NCBI GenBank assembly: GCA_964630305.1 | Contig: CAZVTR010000019.1 | Span: 1 to 42,059 of the forward strand | Source: JAKPPT01 sp964630305 | Lineage (GTDB): Bacteria; Spirochaetota; Spirochaetia; Treponematales; UBA12059 | Reading direction: 5' to 3' | DNA length: 42,059 nucleotides | Shown: positions 1 to 8,088 of the stretch, piece after piece | Position numbering within the stretch: position 1 is the stretch's first letter | How the letters are laid out: every line of letters starts with the position of its first letter | Notes under the pieces: model-generated | What the model saw: only the letters and a program-made list of their open reading frames with translations | What the model was told of the DNA's origin: nothing | Database searches by the model: none | Made by a program: the position numbers and the translations under genes

Positions 1-270
1 GGCAAAGAAGTTGATGTGGTTATTAACTGCGTCAATATTCAGGGCACCGAAATGGCAAGCATTCTGCCTGTCCGCGATGACGGTATTGTGTACTTCTTCT
101 CCATGGCAACGAGCTTTACCCGCGCTGCGCTTGGCGCAGAGGGTATCGGCAAGGACTGCCTCATGATTATTGGTAATGGGTACACCAAAGACCATGCCGA
201 GATTACGCTCTGGGAGCTTCGTGAGAATCCAAAGCTCCGCAAGTACTTTGAGGAACAGTACGTAAAGTAA
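1..270 (+). CDS. kdd: L-erythro-3,5-diaminohexanoate dehydrogenase, C-terminal part
   Basis: This is the 3' end of a gene that starts left of the window; the frame is open from base 1 to the TAA at 268-270 and gives 89 residues. The enzyme oxidatively deaminates (3S,5S)-3,5-diaminohexanoate to 5-amino-3-oxohexanoate with NAD(P)+. The visible part has the family's conserved tail: a VNIQGTEM segment, then DGIVYFFSMATSFT, then ALGAEGIGKD and GNGYTKDHAEI. I recognise these from Fusobacterium and Clostridium Kdd. Kdd is normally about 340 residues, so roughly three quarters is missing. The product feeds Kce, encoded two genes downstream on the same strand. The identification rests on recall of the family and on the neighbours, not on an alignment. 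Confidence 0.85.
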   Translation, partial: GKEVDVVINCVNIQGTEMASILPVRDDGIVYFFSMATSFTRAALGAEGIGKDCLMIIGNGYTKDHAEITLWELRENPKLRKYFEEQYVK

Positions 271-587
271 GTTCTGGTTTTAGAGCCACGCCATAAGGAA
301 GATGGCGAGCCGTGAGCGCTCTTGCAATGTTTCCTGTCATTGTATGAGCTGCAAAATCCGGCGGGGGCAGATCATCTTCCTGCTTCGTGTTACAGATGAT
401 GTGTAATGCGAAGAAGGAGCGTGTTTCGTCGTGTTGCACGAAAGCTCAACGCAGGGCTTTTTGGTAACTACCGGGAGCTCCCCGTTCCCGGCGCGGCAGA
501 AGCAGGGCTGTGTATTTGCAGTTCCTGCTTGTTCTGCCGGATTTCCGATGGACGAGACCATCACTTCTTAATCGCAAGGAACACAGT
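271..587 (+). other. Structured non-coding stretch between kdd and kat
   Basis: No convincing gene lies in these 317 bases. There are at least five separate stem-loops: 289-307 (CGCCAT/ATGGCG), 383-413 (11 pairs, two of them G-U, loop of 9), 424-443 (TTTCGT/ACGAAA), 471-491 (CCGGGA/TCCCGG) and 494-539 (CGGCAGAA and GCAGG pairing with CCTGC and TTCTGCCG around a 3-base bulge). None is followed by a clear U tract. I could not match the set to a lysine, glycine or cobalamin riboswitch. It could be a leader RNA, a processing region or a relict. Confidence 0.5.
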
Positions 588-1859
588 ATGGCACGAGAAT
601 ATCCAAAATTAAAGCTTGATAAATCACTCGCCATGTTCGAAGAAGCCAAACGGCTTTCTCCGGGCGGCGTTATGGGGATTAGGCGCCCTTATAATTTTGT
701 AGAGGGCGAATATCCGATATTTTTAACTCATGGTTACGGCGGACACATTGTTGATGTCGATGGCAATGATTACATCGATATGCTCTGTGCCTACGGACCT
801 GTTATCCTTGGTTACAATGAACCGGAAATCAATGAGGCTGTAAAAGCACGCATCGATAAGGGGTTCTGTTTTAGCCTGGTTCAGCCCGTGCAAAACGAGT
901 TTGAACAGCGCATTATCGATATGGTGCCCTGCGCAGAAATGGTTATTCCGGTTAAAACCGGCTCCGATGCAACATCACTGGCTGTCCGCATTGCGCGCGG
1001 CTATACCGATAAATCTGTTATTCTCCGCTGCGGCTACCATGGCTGGCATGACTGGTGCGTCGAAGTGCACGGCGGTGTCCCGGAAGAAACACTCGCGCTC
1101 ACCGATGAGTTTGAGTACGGTGATATTGCATCGCTCGAAGAAAAACTCGATGCGCATAAGGGCAAGGTTGCCTGCGTTATTATTACTCCAGTCGGACACC
1201 CGCTTGCAAAACCGGTGCAGGCTCCGCCTCCCGGCTATCTTGAAGCAGTGCGAGACCTTACTCATAAGCATGGCGCTGTGCTCATTTTTGATGAAATTCG
1301 CACTGGTTTCCGCGCAAGCCTGGGCGGCGCTCAGGAACGCTATGGCGTAACTCCTGATCTTGCTACCTTTGGCAAGGCTGTTGCTAACGGCTACCCTATC
1401 TCGCTCGTTGCCGGGAAAAAGGAAATTATGAGTGTCTGTGAGAAAAAGGTATTTGTATCGTCAACGTTTTTCCCGAACAGCCTCGAAATGGTTGCGGCAC
1501 TCAAGTGCACCGAAATCCTCAAACGGGAAGATGTTCCTAATAAAATTTGGGAACGCGGCACAAAATTTATTGCAGAGCTCGAAAAAATTGTTAAGGACCT
1601 CAAGGCTCCGGTGCGCGTCTCGGGCATTCCGCCCATGCCGTTCATCACGTTTGAGCAGGCACCAGGAGACCCCGATAAGACCTATAAGCTCCGCCGTGAA
1701 TATTTTTATACACAGACTATTCGGCGCGGTCTTTTTATCCAGCCGTTCCATCACTGGTACATTGCATACCGCCATACCGATGAAGACCTTAACCGCGCTT
1801 TGACTGCAATCCGCGAGAGCATGGAGCTGATGCTGGAAAAATATCCTGCACAGCAGTGA
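588..1859 (+). CDS. kat: Class III aminotransferase, likely 3-aminobutyryl-CoA aminotransferase (Kat)
   Basis: This 423-residue PLP enzyme belongs to fold type I class III, close to glutamate-1-semialdehyde aminomutase. Visible features are a GSDAT phosphate-binding segment (125-129), the ring-stacking YHGWHDW (150-156), the FDEIRTGFR aspartate (D235) and the Schiff-base lysine K263 in ATFGKAVANGYP. The place in the lysine cluster between kdd and kce points to the acyl-CoA beta-transaminase described from Candidatus Cloacamonas acidaminovorans, which moves the amino group of 3-aminobutyryl-CoA to 2-oxoglutarate and gives acetoacetyl-CoA and glutamate. It would replace the ammonia lyase Kal. 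I chose ATG 588 because AAGGA (576-580) sits 7 bases upstream and homology starts there; an in-frame start at 510 only adds unrelated residues. A true HemL is unlikely because the genetic context is catabolic. Confidence 0.75.
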   Translation: MAREYPKLKLDKSLAMFEEAKRLSPGGVMGIRRPYNFVEGEYPIFLTHGYGGHIVDVDGNDYIDMLCAYGPVILGYNEPEINEAVKARIDKGFCFSLVQPVQNEFEQRIIDMVPCAEMVIPVKTGSDATSLAVRIARGYTDKSVILRCGYHGWHDWCVEVHGGVPEETLALTDEFEYGDIASLEEKLDAHKGKVACVIITPVGHPLAKPVQAPPPGYLEAVRDLTHKHGAVLIFDEIRTGFRASLGGAQERYGVTPDLATFGKAVANGYPISLVAGKKEIMSVCEKKVFVSSTFFPNSLEMVAALKCTEILKREDVPNKIWERGTKFIAELEKIVKDLKAPVRVSGIPPMPFITFEQAPGDPDKTYKLRREYFYTQTIRRGLFIQPFHHWYIAYRHTDEDLNRALTAIRESMELMLEKYPAQQ

Positions 1860-2033
1860 TACTGATACTCGTATAGCCGGGTTTTTTTAAGGCGTGTAGT
1901 GCTTATACCCAGTTTGGTGCGCTGTATACTGTTTTTGCAGTGCATGCAGCGTGGTGTACTGCAGAATGCCAGCAAGGTTCACTGAACTGTGAACAGCACA
2001 ACCTGAGCCCGGCACGTATGTTGAGGAGCTAGT
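1860..2033 (+). other. Spacer between kat and kce with short hairpins
   Basis: This 174-base spacer carries a perfect 6-base hairpin at 1977-1994 (GTTCAC/GTGAAC) and a 5-base stem around 1938-1962. A T-rich stretch at about 1881-1887 follows the kat stop but has no strong stem before it. The kce ribosome binding site GGAG is at 2025-2028. I see no gene here. Confidence 0.3.
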
Positions 2034-2855
2034 ATGAACAATAAAATCGTAATTACCTGTGCCTGTACAGGCGCAGAAACCAGTAAAGAGCTTCAGCCGG
2101 CGCTTCCGATAACTCCCGAAGAAGTAGCCCGCACTGCAGAGGAGTGCCGCGCCGCCGGTGCTGCTATTCTCCACCTGCATGTGCGCGATGACCAGGGTAA
2201 GGCTACGCAGAGTGTTGCCCGGTTTAGAGAGGCAATTGAGGCTATCCGCCGCAAGAGCGATATTATTATCGAGATTACCACCGGCGGCGCTGTCGGTGAC
2301 ACAGCAGAGGAACGACTCAAGCCAGTCATCGAGCTTGAGCCGGAAATGGCTTCGCTCGATTGCGGTACGGTAAACTTTGGCGATGAATATATCGTCAACA
2401 CACTCCCTATCATGCGCACATTTGCGGCAGAGTTTAAAAAGCGCAAGGTGCGTGCGACGCTCGAGTGCTTTGACCTTGGGCATGTCTATGCCAGCCAGTA
2501 TCTCATCAAGGAGGGACTCCTCGAAGAACCCTATCACTATGGGTTTGTGCTTAATGTGCCTGGCGCTGTACCGTATTCAGTAGAAAACTTGAATGCGTTT
2601 ATTAGAGCGCTTCCTCCGGGAGCGAATTTTACCGTAATGGGCATTGGAAGAAGCTCTCTCCCCGCTCAATATGGCGCCATTGCAACGGGCGGATGGATAC
2701 GCGTTGGGTTTGAAGACAATGTGTACTACAGCAAGGGCGTGCTCGCAACGAGCAATGCACAGCTTGTTGAGCGTGCCGCACGTATTGCTCATGAGGCAGG
2801 ACTGGCACCAGCCACACCGGATGAAGTCCGCCAGTATCTTAAACTGAGAGGTTAA
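2034..2855 (+). CDS. kce: 3-keto-5-aminohexanoate cleavage enzyme
   Basis: Kce is a zinc enzyme of the BKACE (DUF849) family with a TIM-barrel fold. It condenses 5-amino-3-oxohexanoate with acetyl-CoA and releases acetoacetate and 3-aminobutyryl-CoA. The 273 residues have the usual length. The zinc ligands known in the family are present: the HLH pair H47/H49 in ILHLHVRD, and E227 in RVGFEDN near the C-terminus. The ITTGG motif (81-85), LDCGTVNFG (108-116) and GIGR (203-206) are also intact. ATG 2034 has GGAG 5 bases upstream. The TAA is three bases before the kamA start, so kce and kamA are almost certainly co-transcribed. Confidence 0.93.
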   Translation: MNNKIVITCACTGAETSKELQPALPITPEEVARTAEECRAAGAAILHLHVRDDQGKATQSVARFREAIEAIRRKSDIIIEITTGGAVGDTAEERLKPVIELEPEMASLDCGTVNFGDEYIVNTLPIMRTFAAEFKKRKVRATLECFDLGHVYASQYLIKEGLLEEPYHYGFVLNVPGAVPYSVENLNAFIRALPPGANFTVMGIGRSSLPAQYGAIATGGWIRVGFEDNVYYSKGVLATSNAQLVERAARIAHEAGLAPATPDEVRQYLKLRG

Positions 2856-2858
2856 TGT

Positions 2859-4154
2859 ATGCACGACTATCCATCGTATGATTATAAAAGCATCCCGCTC
2901 TACAAGGATGTAACTCCAGAGGAATGGAATGACTGGCACTGGCAGATGCGTAATGACATTAAAGATGTCGAAACGCTTGCAAAGGTTATTCCGCTCACCG
3001 AACAGGAAAAAGCCGATATCGGTGCAGTGCTCAAAACTTTCCGAATGGCAATCACACCGTACTATGCATCGCTCATAGACAGAAATAATCCTACCTGCCC
3101 GGTGAGGCTCCAGGCCATTCCCCGCATCATGGAAACACATTTTTCGGAAAGCGACCAGGCAGATCCTTTGCATGAAGATGTTGACAGCCCGGTCCCGGGA
3201 CTTACTCACCGCTATCCTGACCGCGTCCTCCTCCTCGTTACGCATATCTGCTCCATGAACTGCCGTCACTGCACACGGAGGCGCATTGTCGGAGAAGAAG
3301 ACCAGCACATGCTCGAGTCTCAGATTGATGCTGCAGTCGAGTATATTAAAAAAACACCGATTATCCGGGATGTGCTTATATCGGGCGGAGATCCCTTTGT
3401 GCTTTCCGACGAAAGACTTGAAAGCATTATTAAGAAAATTCGCGCTATTCCGCATGTTGAGATTATCCGCATTGGAACAAGAACTCCTGTCGTTATGCCC
3501 ATGCGCATAACCGACAACCTCGTTAACATGCTCAAGAAATATCACCCGATATTTATTAACACTCACTTTAATCATCCTAAAGAAATTACAGCAGAAGCGC
3601 GGGAAGCTTGCAGAAAACTTGCCGATGCCGGCATTCCGCTTGGCAATCAGACCGTACTCCTCAGAGATGTCAACGACTGCCCTGTTATTATGAAAAAGCT
3701 CATGCAAAAGCTTTTGACAATTCGAGTGCGTCCATACTACATCTATCAGTGCGATCTTTCCATGGGCATTGAGCACTTCCGCACACCTGTCAGCAAAGGC
3801 ATTGAGATTATAGAAAATTTACGCGGTCACACCACAGGTCTTGCTGTTCCTACTTTTGTTATCGACGCTCCCGGCGGAGGCGGGAAAACTCCTGTTATGC
3901 CGGACTACGTTATCACCCGGAACGAAAAGCGTGTTATTCTCCGGAACTATGAGGGTGTCATTACTACCTATGACGAGCCTGAAACGTACAAAGAAGACTG
4001 CGGCAAATGCAAGCTCTGTTCCGATGAGATCCTGCTCAATGCTACCTGCGGCGTAGCCCGGCTTTTGTCAGGCGATGAAAAAGTGCTCGAACCCAAAAAT
4101 CTAGTACGAGCCGCTCGCAACCCTTCACAGCAGAGTCCCCGCAAAAAGAAATAA
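2859..4154 (+). CDS. kamA: L-lysine 2,3-aminomutase
   Basis: KamA is a radical SAM, PLP and [4Fe-4S] enzyme that converts L-lysine to L-beta-lysine, the first step of lysine fermentation. The cluster cysteines are C131, C135 and C138 in HICSMNCRHCTRR. The PLP lysine is K343 in DAPGGGGKTPVMP. The cysteine in RDVNDCP and those in the C-terminal ETYKEDCGKCKLC segment resemble the zinc site of the clostridial enzyme. The length of 431 residues and the C-terminal extension mark it as a true KamA and not the shorter EpmB that modifies EF-P. It starts 3 bases after kce and is followed by kamB after 10 bases. Confidence 0.95.
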   Translation: MHDYPSYDYKSIPLYKDVTPEEWNDWHWQMRNDIKDVETLAKVIPLTEQEKADIGAVLKTFRMAITPYYASLIDRNNPTCPVRLQAIPRIMETHFSESDQADPLHEDVDSPVPGLTHRYPDRVLLLVTHICSMNCRHCTRRRIVGEEDQHMLESQIDAAVEYIKKTPIIRDVLISGGDPFVLSDERLESIIKKIRAIPHVEIIRIGTRTPVVMPMRITDNLVNMLKKYHPIFINTHFNHPKEITAEAREACRKLADAGIPLGNQTVLLRDVNDCPVIMKKLMQKLLTIRVRPYYIYQCDLSMGIEHFRTPVSKGIEIIENLRGHTTGLAVPTFVIDAPGGGGKTPVMPDYVITRNEKRVILRNYEGVITTYDEPETYKEDCGKCKLCSDEILLNATCGVARLLSGDEKVLEPKNLVRAARNPSQQSPRKKK

Positions 4155-4164
4155 CACAATCGCG

Positions 4165-5082
4165 ATGCTTGACATCAATGCTTTTCCGGGCCGCGTAACC
4201 TGTATTACTGGTCCGGAAAAAAATTGCGGCAAAACGCAGTTTATGAATTTTCTTATTCAGAAACTTGCCGCACACGGACACGTCCCCGCTGTAATGACTG
4301 CTGGGTACGACGGTGAGGCGCGGGATTTATTGAGCGGAACAAAAAAGCCCTCAATATATATTAATCCAGGCACCATCGTCGTAACGCCGGAACGGTTTCT
4401 CAGAACGACTACTATTTTTCCGGAAATTCTCGAAGTCGTTCCTGGAGCTACATCACTCGGAAACTGCTGCATTGCTCGGGCACAGCGTGCTGGCACTGTC
4501 ATACTGGCTAGCGGAGAAGGCAATGCAAGTATCTCGTGGACGCTCAACTTTCTCGAAGAAAACAGACTTGCTTCCACAGTGCTCATAGACGGTGCGTTTA
4601 ACAGAATTACGCAGGTAAGTGCCTGGCATAATGCTCAATTGGTGTACGTCGTGCGTGTCGATACTGTCAATGTTAAAAAGACACTTGAGACACTGACGCG
4701 TCTCCTTATGTTATTATCGCTTGAAGCAGCACCACAAGAGTGGTATCACAATACAAGTATAACAGCCTCTGAAAAAAGCAGCAGCGCATATGCCGAGACA
4801 GATACTGTTTATAGTATGCCCGATGTGCTCTCGCTTGAAACAGTTCATACCATTCCTGAACGCGCTAAAACAGTTATCCTTAAAGACTTTACGCGGGTGT
4901 TTTTGCCGTTCCGTGAGCTGAAAGCACTCATGAATGAAAAACAGCTCATGGTTTTGAGAAAAATTCCCTGTGCCGGCATACCGGTAATTGTCCGCGGGCT
5001 TTCATATAAAGAATTTTACGACGCAGTTCCTGAGCTGCCATTAAAAGAACTTTTATTTCCCAATCCATATCAAGATTCGTAG
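4165..5082 (+). CDS. kamB: KamB-like P-loop protein, lysine 5,6-aminomutase reactivase subunit
   Basis: The 305-residue protein has a P-loop-like sequence at the N-terminus (G16 to T24, GPEKNCGKT) followed by alternating beta/alpha segments, and no membrane helix. It matches the small protein found between kamA and the MutS-like kamC in clostridial and fusobacterial lysine clusters, now annotated as a subunit of the reactivase that repairs B12-inactivated lysine 5,6-aminomutase. The role comes from gene order and family knowledge, not from a motif diagnostic for it. There is no clear Shine-Dalgarno sequence before ATG 4165, so translation is probably coupled to kamA, which stops 10 bases upstream. 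Confidence 0.75.
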   Translation: MLDINAFPGRVTCITGPEKNCGKTQFMNFLIQKLAAHGHVPAVMTAGYDGEARDLLSGTKKPSIYINPGTIVVTPERFLRTTTIFPEILEVVPGATSLGNCCIARAQRAGTVILASGEGNASISWTLNFLEENRLASTVLIDGAFNRITQVSAWHNAQLVYVVRVDTVNVKKTLETLTRLLMLLSLEAAPQEWYHNTSITASEKSSSAYAETDTVYSMPDVLSLETVHTIPERAKTVILKDFTRVFLPFRELKALMNEKQLMVLRKIPCAGIPVIVRGLSYKEFYDAVPELPLKELLFPNPYQDS

Positions 5083-5111
5083 CCACTTTAGCACACTGCA
5101 AGGAGGTATGT

Positions 5112-6749
5112 ATGCATGATGACGCATGGAGCTTTTCCCAAATTGATAATTTTCTCCAAAAATTGACACCGCTTTCGGTATGGGCAAAAGATGAACATGC
5201 AAAACGCATCGTATATACCGACAGGGAAAAGCTTGAGTCCCTCTATGATGATATCAGTGCAGTGTTTGCCTCACTCAAAGAATCGCCTTCGTCAATTACT
5301 CAGGATAGGATTTCGTACCATCTCAAAAGACTCCCGCGCATACCGCTCACAGAAAAAGAAACCTATGAGCTTATCGAGCTGTTTCAATTTAAAAAATTCT
5401 TAACAAACTTTCGGGCAATCTGTCATGAGGTTGCACCAAATATCGCAGAGCGGTTTGCGCTCATACCAGCGGCTCGCGAAGCTATGGCGCTTCTTGAACA
5501 GGGCGGTTCTGATGCCGAAACCTTTTACCTTGCCGATTCCTATCATGAGTCGCTCCCGGGAATTCGTAAGCATATAGCAGAAGTACAGTCGCTCATTGAG
5601 AAAACTAAGCACATGCGGGATACGACAATATCCGAACAGTTTGGTATTGCGTTCCAAGAGCGCGAATTTGTTATCATTGATACAGCAATTGTGACAGATG
5701 CACTCCTTGCTTCTCCGCTTGTTAATCTTGAGCCTTATGACGACAATCACTTTATTGTAAAACCAAGCCTCAACGCAGAACTCATAAAATTGGAACAAGA
5801 ACTTGAAAAGCTCCGCGAACAGGAACAGCGTGCCGAACAGGAAGTTATAGCAGAGCTTTCAAAGGTTATTAATACATCACTTTCAGAAATTCACGATGCC
5901 ATTAAGGCAATTATCCGCTATGATCGGGCGCGGGCATGCGCACTGCTCATTTCAGAATATAAGCTTACGCGTCCTGTCTTATGCGGCAGCAAGGTAACTA
6001 TTCAAGAAGGCCGCTACATTCCCTGCGAAGAAGAATGTACTGCTTTAGGTCTTACCTATACGCCGCTTACGATATCGCTTGAACAGAATACAACAGTATT
6101 GTTTGGTTCTAACATGGGCGGTAAAACTGTTGCGCTCAAAACACTGCTCTTTTTCCAGCTCTTAGCTCAATGCGGCTTTTTTGTGCCAGCCCATTCATTT
6201 GAAACCAGAGTATATCACCATATACGCTATGTCGGTGAGCTTTATGGCGAACGGCTTACAGGACTCTCCGGTTTTGGTTTTGAAATCTGGCGGTTTAACT
6301 CAGTATGGTCAGAAGTTACCGATGGCCTCATTGCTTTTGATGAGTTTGCTAGAACTACCGGAAGCCACGAAGCCGAAGCGCTCCTCTCTGCCGTTGTTGA
6401 TGCTTACCGCAAAAAGCCTGCTCTCACAGCAATTTTTGCGACACATTTTAGAGGCATAGAACGCTATTCTGATGTATACTATATAAAGATGAAAGGTTTA
6501 GACCAGAAACAGGCTATTGCCTGTTTAGATGAACACGCACCGCTCACTGAACGGCTCATGAGCATTAACAGGCATATGTGTTATACTGTCTGCCCTGATA
6601 CGGGGACTGATCCAGAGAGCGATGCGCTTGCAATTGCAGATATGCTCGGAGCAGACAGCACTATTATCAGAACAGCTCAAGAAATTATTAAGAAACGAAA
6701 TATGTTTAACACTGATAGCTACGGGAACACGCCATGCGCTTCATCATAG
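5112..6749 (+). CDS. kamC: KamC-like MutS-type ATPase, lysine 5,6-aminomutase reactivase
   Basis: The C-terminal half is a MutS-family ABC ATPase: Walker A GSNMGGKT at residues 332-339, the TGLSGFGFE signature region, Walker B GLIAFDEFARTTGS with D410/E411, and FATHFRG as the switch histidine. The N-terminal half is helical, with a charged E/Q-rich stretch at about 225-250 that resembles the MutS clamp coiled coil, but the DNA mismatch-binding domain is absent. At 545 residues it is much shorter than MutS. This is the layout of KamC, thought to use ATP to release damaged cobalamin from lysine 5,6-aminomutase. A strong AGGAGGT ends 4 bases before ATG 5112. The gene overlaps the next one by 16 bases. 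Confidence 0.8.
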   Translation: MHDDAWSFSQIDNFLQKLTPLSVWAKDEHAKRIVYTDREKLESLYDDISAVFASLKESPSSITQDRISYHLKRLPRIPLTEKETYELIELFQFKKFLTNFRAICHEVAPNIAERFALIPAAREAMALLEQGGSDAETFYLADSYHESLPGIRKHIAEVQSLIEKTKHMRDTTISEQFGIAFQEREFVIIDTAIVTDALLASPLVNLEPYDDNHFIVKPSLNAELIKLEQELEKLREQEQRAEQEVIAELSKVINTSLSEIHDAIKAIIRYDRARACALLISEYKLTRPVLCGSKVTIQEGRYIPCEEECTALGLTYTPLTISLEQNTTVLFGSNMGGKTVALKTLLFFQLLAQCGFFVPAHSFETRVYHHIRYVGELYGERLTGLSGFGFEIWRFNSVWSEVTDGLIAFDEFARTTGSHEAEALLSAVVDAYRKKPALTAIFATHFRGIERYSDVYYIKMKGLDQKQAIACLDEHAPLTERLMSINRHMCYTVCPDTGTDPESDALAIADMLGADSTIIRTAQEIIKKRNMFNTDSYGNTPCASS

Positions 6750-7996
6750 ACGTTCACTGTCATATCATGACGCTCGCTCGTCCCAATGTCTGCACTTTTA
6801 TTGATGCGCTCGCGCATCGCCCGCTTGAGTATCTCAAAACGCAAATATCAGCACCTAAATATTTATTAACGAGCCTGTTTGCCACAGGCGGCTCTGCCAT
6901 ACGCAACACGATAGCCGTTGCCGATAACGATGCTTCTCAAATTATCGGGCTCATGCACGATGATCTTGCTGGAACAGTAGGTCCTGCAGACACAAATCCT
7001 ATATTGCGCGATGGCTCGTTCCATGTACTCGGCGATAGCTATGAGAGCATGATTGTATGCCCGCTCCTCATGGACTTTTCTCGCCCTGCACGAATAACAC
7101 CAGATATTTACTATAAACAGCCGACAAAAAAACACGATACGTTTATGGTTTTAGAAATACTCCATGGTATCCGCCAATATCTCAGAGAACATCAAAAACC
7201 GCGCTTTCAAGGTTTATTGCAGCCTCAGGCTCAGGGCAGACTTATCGTTCGTCCCTTTTTAGGCATAGACCCAAGCTGGATGACCCCAGATGATGTGCTC
7301 ATTTTTCTTAACCGATATTTTCGAACATACAAGCGTTCTTTGAACAAACAAGTCAAGGCCAGTCTTGCGCTTGAACACTGGAATGGATCCTTTAATACAA
7401 TTCCTTCCGCTATGTTTGCCGGCATAAAATTATACCCTCCGCTTGGTTTTGATCCCTGGCCTGATAATCCGCTTGCGCGCGAAGCGTGCACTACATTGTA
7501 TAAATACTGTGAAAAGAAACACATACCTATAACAACGCATTGCGATGATGGCGGCTACAGAGTAATTCCATTACCAGAAGCGGAACACTATACAAACCCA
7601 GAGCGATGGATCCCAGTGCTTGAACGCTATCCCGAACTATATTTAAATTTCGCACATTTTGGCCACCGTTACCAGGAAAGCCATAAAACCAGCAAAAATT
7701 GGACTCTCACCATTGTTGAGCTCATCAATCGATATCCTCATATTTATGCTGATGTATCGTTTAATGGCTGTGATTTTGAATACTGGACTTGGCTTGAAAA
7801 GTTTATTACCAGCAGAACAGAAACTACACGAGAATTACTCCGCAAACGTATCATGTTTGGTACAGATTTCCTCATCAACCTCCTAAAAATTGACTCGTAT
7901 CGTTCATACGTTAAAGGGTTTTTGGAATCGGATCTTGATCACGGCTTAAAACGCGCTATGCTCACTCAAAACCCGCTCTCTTTTTTATTTGACTAG
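6734..7996 (+). CDS. Metal-dependent amidohydrolase (amidohydrolase_2-like), substrate unknown
   Basis: The 420-residue protein has the metal-site pattern of the TIM-barrel amidohydrolase superfamily: DVHCHI at the start of the barrel (H8, H10), ITTHCDDGG (H269), FAHFGH (H308, H311) and MFGTDF (D378). No signal peptide is present, so it is cytoplasmic. Its start lies inside kamC (overlap 6734-6749) in another frame, which implies translational coupling. It has no known part in the published lysine pathway. It might act on a lactam or N-acyl form of an amino intermediate, but that is a guess from context. The extra 150 residues between the first and later metal motifs make the family assignment tentative at subfamily level. 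Confidence 0.7.
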   Translation: MRFIIDVHCHIMTLARPNVCTFIDALAHRPLEYLKTQISAPKYLLTSLFATGGSAIRNTIAVADNDASQIIGLMHDDLAGTVGPADTNPILRDGSFHVLGDSYESMIVCPLLMDFSRPARITPDIYYKQPTKKHDTFMVLEILHGIRQYLREHQKPRFQGLLQPQAQGRLIVRPFLGIDPSWMTPDDVLIFLNRYFRTYKRSLNKQVKASLALEHWNGSFNTIPSAMFAGIKLYPPLGFDPWPDNPLAREACTTLYKYCEKKHIPITTHCDDGGYRVIPLPEAEHYTNPERWIPVLERYPELYLNFAHFGHRYQESHKTSKNWTLTIVELINRYPHIYADVSFNGCDFEYWTWLEKFITSRTETTRELLRKRIMFGTDFLINLLKIDSYRSYVKGFLESDLDHGLKRAMLTQNPLSFLFD

Positions 7997-8015
7997 CTAT
8001 TTTTAAATGAGAGCT

Positions 8016-8070
8016 GTCACCAAACCTGTGCTTTAGTTGCATACATGCAGCGGTGCACAAGCCTGGTGAC
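8016..8070. repeat. Palindromic element, GTCACnAA family, copy 1
   Basis: This imperfect palindrome begins 20 bases after the amidohydrolase stop. The arms are GTCACCA (8016-8022) and TGGTGAC (8064-8070), with an inner TGTGC/GCACA pairing and a small central GCAT/ATGC hairpin. It lies between convergent genes (amidohydrolase and pyrBI) and could end transcription from both sides, although neither side has a U tract. The arms resemble those at 13714, 16065 and 30490. Confidence 0.6.
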
Positions 8071-8088
8071 ATCACAACTGCGATTTAC

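Noticed and set aside
510..587. Earlier in-frame start for the kat-type aminotransferase
   Set aside because: It runs through the 494-539 hairpin, adds unrelated residues and has no ribosome binding site. ATG 588 has AAGGA at the right distance.
271..587. Known riboswitch (lysine, glycine, cobalamin) before kat
   Set aside because: I could not find the conserved core bases of these classes, only unassigned hairpins.
2577..3776. A 399-codon open frame on the minus strand opposite kce and kamA
   Set aside because: It lies wholly antisense to two strongly conserved genes, has no recognisable domain and is rich in residues expected from a reversed coding frame. It is a shadow.
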